This document shows, piece by piece, positions 10,047 through 19,000 of a stretch of DNA of 64,000 nt. The stretch's first letter is position 1. Each line of letters opens with the position of its first letter. The stretch covers positions 3,917,001 through 3,981,000 of the forward strand of contig JAZGTN010000015.1 in the NCBI GenBank assembly GCA_037783415.1. Direction: 5' to 3'. This stretch comes from Leptasterias polaris (lineage: Eukaryota > Echinodermata > Asteroidea > Forcipulatida > Asteriidae). Below the pieces are notes generated by a model. That model was not told the origin of the DNA. It did not search any database and was given only the letters and a program-made list of their open reading frames with translations. Both the position numbers and the translations under genes were made by a program.

Positions 10047-13000
10047 GTATGTGATTACAGCACTGGTACTTGTAGACTTCAGCATTTTTCGTTTTGGTAC
10101 CTAAACGGCGCCTCTTATGACAAGTTGTACTGGAACATTTCAAGGTTCACCATCAGAGTTGTTGACTCGAGTCGCTGATTTTTGTATTTGTGACTTGTAA
10201 CTTTTATCATTGACTTGGACTTCCAAAAATGACTTGCTGCCAACTCTGTCACCAAGGCAAGTGTCACTAGGGGCATAGAGGCAATTGCCGCCATAGTTGC
10301 GATAATCATAACCCTTGATTCTTCCTCTGTCTTTAGGGTAAAAGGTTAGGATACTTGCAATCCTTTCAGGCCTCAAACTTCATCATTTTTAGGGCAAGGC
10401 CACTTTGGCCTTGGAGCAAGCCACATTTTGGAGGGCACCAAGGCCAGTAGATTGGGCACCAAGGCCAAAAAGGCAATTTTAAAAAAGGCACGAAGGCCAT
10501 CAATAAATAATTAGTTGTAAATAAAAAATAACACTTTTAGTTACACAAAATTAAAAAAATATGAATTGGAAAAATTGGCCAGAGGTTCCCCTATGGGTGG
10601 TTAACCCAATGAAACAATTCGCGTGAATAAAATATTGATAAATCACATCTTATTCATAAACAAACTGTAAAACTGTAAGCCACCAGATGTCAACACACTT
10701 TCCAGATTAAAAATAACACAACATCCACTCCTATGAGTCACAAAACCAGGTCACAAAACCACAAAGACACCACATGCAAGTGGCTAGTCTTTTGAGTGAA
10801 GCAAGAGTATTACAAACTAAAACAATTGTATAACAATCTGTAGAGGATTAACCACAAAGACACCGCACAGGTGGCTTGTCTTTTGAGTGAAACAAGAGTA
10901 CCAATTGTATAACAATCTGTAGAGGATTAACCACAAAGACACCGCACAGGTGGCTTGTCTTTTGAGTGAAACAAGAGTACCAATTGTATAACAAACTGTA
11001 GAGGATTAAGATAAGAGGTCTCAATATTAAGATATTGGGTCTCAATAGGAGTGTCAATCATTCTCCCAGGTGATGCCTGGATAGTGTCTGGGGCCAACAT
11101 TAAATAAAGAAAAGGATCTCCAACTGTCGGCTTCGTCTGTGTAGGAAAGTTTGTTTTTTCGTAATCATTGACAACTGTGTAAAAAATATTCCGAAAAATC
11201 GCGGCAGCTGGTGCTTCTGAACAACACTGATAATATATTTAACTTCTATTTAAAAGGGCACCACGGCCAAGGGGAATTAAGGGCACGGCAATTATGGCTT
11301 TGAGGAAGGTGATTTTTGGAGGGGCACCACGGCCAGTAACAAGGGCACTGACGGCCGTCGTGGCCGCCGGGAAGTTTGAGGCCTGTCCTTTATCCTCCCA
11401 ACGATCATTAGGAGAACTGATGGTTAAAATTGTTGCAACTATTGGATCCAGTGCCTCGGCGAAGTATAGGCCTGTGATTAAAAAATAACTGACAGAAAAC
11501 CATAAAAAAAAATTGTTTTCAAAGGCACAATGTAAAGGGTTGATTTTCTTTTAAATTCAAGGTAAATTATCGTGGACTGCGCATTTTTATAAAGCAGCTT
11601 TTTGTAACTTGCCAGTTTTAGTAAGCTATTAGATATGTATTAATTGTATCTTTGGATGCACATTGTGTTTTAAGAAATAAAAAATGTTCGTCTCATCAAA
11701 AGAGTTTGCTAAAACAACGCAGTTTATCAAATACATTTATGTAAACTGACATGTCTGATGTGTTTTTGTTAGCTGTGAAGACATTCAGCGTTGGAGAGTC
11801 TCAAATGGTCACCCCAAGGAGAGCGCTAGGAAACCTGAGCAATGACGCAGCCCGTCTCACAGGTCTGACTACGAGCCAGAAGAAACCACTCAAGTCTACC
11901 GGTGGTGGGAATAGAGTCTTCAAGAAACCCCTCGGCTCCCAGGCCAAGACACCTGGGTTATCACTGAGGAAGCCCAACATGGCTGCACCTTCTGCTCAGG
12001 TATGTTCAGCAGTGGCATGTCATGGCTGAGCGGTCTAGTTCACCGAACCTAAGCTCTGGTGTTGTCAGCAGCAGAGTGTGGGTTCGATACCCGGACAGTG
12101 GTCAGGACACTTGTGCCCTTGAGCTAGGCAATTAACCATAATTGCTTCGTAAAAAGTTGGGAAGGTAGTGCATTCTGCTCCGTCAGCCAAGCTCCTAGTG
12201 GATGATACCCAAGCCTATATTCTTACGGACTGTGATGGGGGTAACCCTGTTCCAGCCTCAGGAGTAGGTGGCAACGTGTCCCTGGTGACAGTTGATTTGG
12301 CCCAAAAGTGTAGCCCTCACCTTGAAGTGCCCATTGGTGGCCTTGTGATCTATGGCGATCTCTTGCAAAAAATCAAAAGAAATAAAAAGAATTTAAAAAA
12401 TATTAGGCCGCATTCGAAGTTGCCCAATTTCATAAAGCTGTTAAAATACTGCTTGGAAAATTTCTTTGCTTAGCTAAAAATGAGTGGGGCACCAGTCGCA
12501 ACAATGTTAACATTATGGAATGTTGGCAGGTAACCTGTTTCTGCTAAGCAAAGTTTTTCTGTGCTTAGCAAGTTTTTGTGTTTACAGCCTTTATGAAATT
12601 GGGCCCTGGTAAACAAGAACAAGTTAGAATTGGCCTTCATGTAATTGCATACCAAGAGACCATGGCCTAATTTCATGGCTCTGCTTACCGACGAATTTTG
12701 CGCTTGTGATCACCATTTTCCGCTTACTGTGCAAGCGCCGAATTTCTGCGCTAGCTGTGTAAGCGAAGAATGCCTAGTAACATGGAGTGCGCACAGGCAC
12801 AAGCAAAAATTCTCTGCTAACCCTTGAAATACGCTGGACTGAAGCGCAAGCTTTTAGCCAGGATTTGAAAATAGGGTGTCCAAATTTGACTGGATTGAAA
12901 AACAGGGCGTCCAAATTGTTGGGGTAAATTTTCAGCAAGCATGTACCACAGAACTATTATTGCATTTACTGTGTATTCGACGTATGCTTTGGGTCTGGGC

Positions 13001-16000
13001 CGATTAAAAGGTTTAATAAAAAGAAATCAGCACCGTACAGCCCTAAGAATCGTAGTATTTCGCGCAGTGTTATTATTATTTTTAAAGTTTGGGCGGGGTC
13101 ACGACTTTTTCATATTGATTTCCCCCGTACAAGAGTAGAGTTGCGGTATTCTATTTCTATAGCCCACGAATTATATACGAAACAATCGTTAACATTTCAA
13201 TGTACATGTACATCATGTACATGTACATTTACAGTGTACCACTACGAGGGATAGTTTGATAGTGAGGGAGGTGAGCATTTAAGAAGTACTGTCCTTCAAT
13301 ATTACGGTGTGCAGTGAGCATTCTTTATTAAACCTGCATTACCCATACTCATGGTGGGAGGTTCACACATTACAAACAGACACGCACGTTTTGACTCATA
13401 CACTGCGCATGTGCGATGTTCTGCATACATTAATATGCGCTGAAAGGTTGCCGGCAGCCAGAAAAGAGCGGGAATGACGTGCCTAGACTTGGTTCCAAGT
13501 CTGTGCTCCTGGTTTTTAGTCTACCTGCATTGCCTGAAATAGCGCCCTCTTGTGGATTAACCTCCGTCTTTAACCTACGAGTTAGAGCGCGTGATAGCCA
13601 ATCTGCGGGGGGATTTTGTGTGGCTGATGCAGAAAAATAACCCTTATCTCAGACTTGAAATCAAGTCTACAACACGTGTGTCTCGAGTGCTGCCGATCTT
13701 ACACACAACCCTGGTAGGTACACGACATGTACATGTACATACACAACGCTTTTTACGTCGACATACATGTACATGTACATGTACTTTGTAAACTTGTCTA
13801 TACTGCGTGGCGTTTCACCGCTATAGCCTATAGTTTCTAAAGCCTTTGCGGTTGTTCAAGCCTTTCCACCCACTAGTCGGCGGACACTGTTTGATGTTAA
13901 ATTTGATCCCTTTGTCGGTAAACAATGAATGGGCGATCAGTATATTTAAGATAAATTGGTTGTATCTTGCATACAATTACCTTCACTGCAGCTGGCAGGT
14001 AGTAATAGTTTTGGATTTGCGTTCGTTTTGCTTACAATTTCAGGTATTCGGATGTAATTTTTTTAAATTATGTACAAAAAACAGGGCGTCTTCAAGGGCG
14101 TCCGACAGTTTTTCGGGGCGTCCAAAAATAAAATAGGGCGTCCAAAAGACGCCCCGACGTATCGCTGGCTAATAGCTTGCTGAAGCGTGGAATTCCCTGC
14201 TTCCGTAAGCGCAGATTCTTTGCTTACGGTAAGCAGAGCCATGAAATTTGGCCCATGTAAGTATGTTAATCCAAGCAATGATTGTTTGATTTGTTTGTCT
14301 GCAGACTGCACCCAAACCCAAGCTGAAACAACCTATATTAACAGCATCCAGCAGCCTAATCAAACCAGCAGAGTCATACCCAGATGTGGAGACCATGCAT
14401 GTATACCAAGACAAAGGTAGGTGAAAGGACAGTGTAGCCCTTTTAATATTACAGAGCGAATTCCCAGGAGATAAAACCAGAGGAAATTCTTGGGAAGTTT
14501 TAACCCCAACGCAATTTTCCTGAAAGAATAAACACTCAGTATGCTTTCCAGGGGTTTACTTATTTCACGTATGTTTTCCCCTGGGATTGTTATGCGCGCA
14601 CGCGCGAAAAAAACGTCATATGACGCGGTAATTATCTGCTCATGCATATGCAATTTTAGTTCTAAGAAAACAAAGCGATGACTCATCGATAAAGAAGGCG
14701 GTGTAGAGGGGGCGAAGGAGGAGCCTTGGCTCTTTTAATGAATATGCATTAGTAGGGGCTCGTTCGATGTTTACGTTCGTGTTTTAATTTTTGAAAACCT
14801 ATTGTTTTTAAACGATGTAACTGTCGTTCCTAAAATGGGTAAATTTTTGTCCTAAAATTACGTTTTATGAGAATATTTTGAGTATTTGTTGGGTTTTCTT
14901 AAAAGCGCAATTTGAGGGGTATATGAAATCTAAAATGTCATGAATGAGGATGTTTACAACGAACCTGTACGTCCTAGAACAGAGCTAAACTTTTTTTTTC
15001 AGTCGTAAATTTGTTCATGAATATGCCATTTTCTAGCATCTTTCTTGTCCAAATAGTAACTTTGTACGTAAACAAGATCGTTTAGAATTGCTATTAGTCA
15101 ATTTTTCTGCAGAAAACTTGCAGATTTTTGAAGATTTCCGTTAGCTTACCACCAGTCAGTTTGTACATCGTAAACTGATCACACACAAAATACCCATAGA
15201 CTTGAGTAGTGTAACTTGACACGGCGTCTTCAAGATAAGAAGCCAAGCCACGTTGCATGCGGTGTGGGCATGCACCGTTCGACTGCATGGTGTTTGTGCA
15301 CTAACCTCCATGATTGAAGACATGGCGTGGGAACGCTTAGTGACGAAAACAGGTGGACATGGTCACCATGAATCCATGGTGGAGAGGCTAAATTCTTTCA
15401 GGTATTGTAATTGTCGGCTATTTATTGTAAATTACATATGATATTAATAATAAATTATTATAAGATGAATATTCCTTCTTGCATAAACTGACAGTAGACC
15501 TACAGTAAATTACAATTTACAATTCTCCCATACGACATGTACGATCATGTTTCACATGCCTGGTGTTTAACTACTGTTAGATTGAATTGAATTGAATTTT
15601 TTAATGACAGTATTGGGAGTTATAATTCATTAATTCATTCGTTGGTCTTGGAGTGGACATTTGAGAATTAAATAATAAGGGGTTTCAACAAATAAAAGGT
15701 GACAAATACAAATGATACTAATTACTATAGGCGCTTCATGTTTAATTTATACATAGATAGTTTTTTAATACTATATATAGGTCTATAGTAATAAAGCCTG
15801 GTTAATACTTCACGCCGAAGCGAATACAGAAATAATTTTATACAAAAAATGCATACAATGGTGCAGTTTTATTAAAAGAAGAAATTTATACGTATGTTTT
15901 GTACAATCTTTGACGTATAAGCCCCAGAAAACATTGAATTTGATTCTCAAAAATGTTGCAGCTTATAAATAGGCTGAAGATTAAGATACAATTTAATCAT

Positions 16001-19000
16001 ATTATACACTTGTGAAAATGAAGATATTTTCATGAAAATTTGTTGTTTTGTGAAAATAAAAATAAAAATATCATTTTAAAAAGGTAGCAGGTGGTGCGCT
16101 GGCAGGGCTGGCAATGACGCAGTGAGACTGAATGACAGACTGCAGAATATCCATCTCTAATGCAGTCTTCGGACATCAAAGGGCATGGACAGACTACCCT
16201 CTTTGCTCGCCGTGGTATCCTTGACCAAAGTACAACTGCCGCAGCCAGGGAATGACATGGTCTTCTTGTAGATGCATCTTCGGCAGCACACGTACACTTT
16301 GACGAGACGAAAAAGAGATGCGGAAGTAAGCCAGGAACAATGTCTTTTAATGGAGGGCCTTTGCTTTCACCAGCTGAAAAAATAAAACATGGTCAAATTT
16401 GTTTATTAAAAGCCTTGCACACTTATTAATAAAAGCTTACAATATTTACATACTTTTTTTAATGGTTATGACAGCTTACCAGATGTTCTTGTTGCTTCCG
16501 CAGTGCGGTCGTTTCATCCAAGTAAGGTTAGATGTCTGCACTTCCCTGCACAGGTGACATGATCGTGTCCACACGTTCCTCTTTGAGAAAGAATTCCTCA
16601 TCAAAAGCCTTTGCCTGCAGATCTACATGTAATTGCCAGGCCCTCTTCAACATAGAGACACTCTTGAAGAAGGAGCCAAGTGCTGGAGATTCTTCCTTGG
16701 TGTGATGTTTATCTTCTTAGCTAAGGCCAACACAGCTGACACTTGCATGTCAAGGGTGTGACATGGCCCTTCAAAGCTGTTGAAATTCTAGAGGTAGAAC
16801 TTGAGACTAAATGTGAAGTCTGAGTTGGCAGACCTGTCATAAAAAAAGGTCATTGCAATGTTACCTCATATTCACTGTAATTTGCAATTATTTATCTATT
16901 TTTACACTGTTGATTTAATTACGCTGTACAAACTATTTTATTTACCTGTGTCATCGGAATCCTAAACACAGGCTCTCTAATCACATGTGTCCAAGGTGTG
17001 TCAAAGGGCAATTGGGACAACCAACGTTGGCAATGTGAAATATTTATTTGAACGTCCAGCCACCCTTGTTGCCTCAGATCTTGACCCTAACCTCATTCTG
17101 CGGGATGTTGTTTTAACAAACTTAGCTCGTAAGTCCTGTTCGGAGAATAAGAGCAAATTATAAATTTTAAGAGTTTATTAAATTGTTTTCTAAATAAAAC
17201 CCAAAACATTAAAATAAACATCCTTATTTTTCTTACTTCTCTTAGGCATCTAGTTGCTGCTTTACTTTAGCGACGAGGGACTTCACAGCTACGCAACGAG
17301 TTGGCGACTTTTTGGGCGTGATAGTAACTCTTCTGGAGGCGTCACCAGAGAAATGAAAAGGGGAAGTTCTCGGCAGAGATGTTGTTATCCACCACAACAT
17401 TGTGTTGTTGTTGACGCTTGGCCTTTTTGCCTTCAGTCAGAAATTTGTATTCCTTCAACCATCGTTTCTGTACGCTGGTGCAAATTTTACATCTGATTGG
17501 GGTGTACTTAACAATGGCTCAAATGGGATTTTGTATCCCTGTAGGCTTGCGGGGTGGGGGAGGGGGGGGTCCTAGTCATGTCTCTCCCTGGATGTTTCTG
17601 CTTCTTTTTTTGTACTCCACCAGCTTTTAGCCATTATGACAGAATTTGTACAGTCTACATTACATTTCAGATTTATCCATGTTTAATCTGTGTTTTAGAA
17701 GTACATTTTAACAACACATTTTTCATTTTGTATTTTCAAGTTTAATCAGTTAAACTCAAACAAAAAATCTTTGCAACTTCCTTTGGTGTGATCAATTTAC
17801 TGGAAGCGTTTCATCCCCCCCCCCCCCAAAAAAAAGACAAAACTGCTAATTATTCATCATAGTTTGGCTTTATATTCTGTTCTAGTTACTTGTGATGTAT
17901 AAATGTTTCGAAACAAATAAAATAAAGGACAGCCAAGCATGTTTGATTTTATTAAGCCTGGTGTGGGGCTCTTAAATATTCCATTACCTTTTATATATTA
18001 TTATTAAAAAAATCATGCATCAATACACTGGTCGTTTATTTATAAATATGTAGAACTAGGTCTGCATTTCACTGTTAGTTTAATCCTGGTTTAGGCCCTA
18101 AATACTTCCATTAGAATTACCAGTAAAAGTTATTTGGCCATAGTTAAGCATTAAGCAGCTGCATGCCCCTTTTTATTCAACCTTGTCCTTTGGTTACACA
18201 GGCACAATACTACGAGTGAAGATCGAGCGACCCAGCCTGCCCATAACAAATGCACCCGTCAAACACCTAGGTTTCACGGCACGCTGTTCAGCTTTGCGCG
18301 TTCAGAGCGCGTTTCTCGTGAATCGTGTTGGGTGTCAAATTACAATTTGCCCCAATGACCTTGACGAGTTTTACACACTGTACCGTTAAAAAAAGTTTAG
18401 CTCTAAAACGAAAACCAACGTCATTCCTGAATTAACCTGAACAATATAGTTATAATAATGGGTTTTTTGTAGATTTGCGCACTTTTATACGATCTCTGTT
18501 TTATTTTTGTTTACATTTTTAATGATATTTGGGATGGGGATTTGGTAAAAAGTAAACAAAAACGGTGATTATTTACCGTGAAATGCGTCCAAGAAAATCA
18601 AGTACTACGTTCGATCTACGTATTAATAGAAGGCAACGCTTAACCTAGAATGATGATTGGATAATGGGGAATCGATTGGGGGTAATAAATATTCATTAGG
18701 TTATCTATCCCGCCTGTTTTCCTTTCCTTTCGGTGATTAGTCCGTTCAAAAACTTTTGAAAACCCAAAGCCCGCGAAACGCATTTTGACCGCGCGCGGGC
18801 GCCCTGTTTTCTCGCATTTTTGACATAATTCGCGCGTTGTTTACACAAAGCATCAACGCGCAAGGTCAGACCGGATGCTACACGATGTATGGCAAAGGTA
18901 CGTACGTGATTTAACTTGACTGGCATGTTGTTGCCAAGCGGTTCAGTTCATCAGACTCAAGTTAAAGTTGCTATTATGCAATCTCTTCAAATTGTTGTGA

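Larger units (their letters stand above)
10047..11772 (+). other. Securin intron with repeat debris
   Basis: Contains the direct-repeat pair at 10385-10505 and 11245-11375 and a 79-base tandem duplication at 10750-11005, listed separately. No exon-like segment was seen. Confidence 0.6.
12659..14256. mobile_element. Hairpin MITE family 1, subfamily II, split by an insertion
   Basis: The left end reads GCCTAATTTCATGGCTCTGC and the right end GCAGAGCCATGAAATTTGGC. The TTACCGACGAATTTTGCGC / CGCAGATTCTTTGCTTACG blocks are as in the intact subfamily II copy at 23691-23950. The two halves are separated by about 1.3 kb of unrelated DNA (12856-14170), so a second element landed in this one. Confidence 0.75.

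Noticed and set aside
14718..14738. GGAGCCTTGGCTCTTTT hairpin resembling a histone mRNA 3' stem-loop
   Set aside because: The stem and loop do not match the histone consensus and there is no histone gene nearby.
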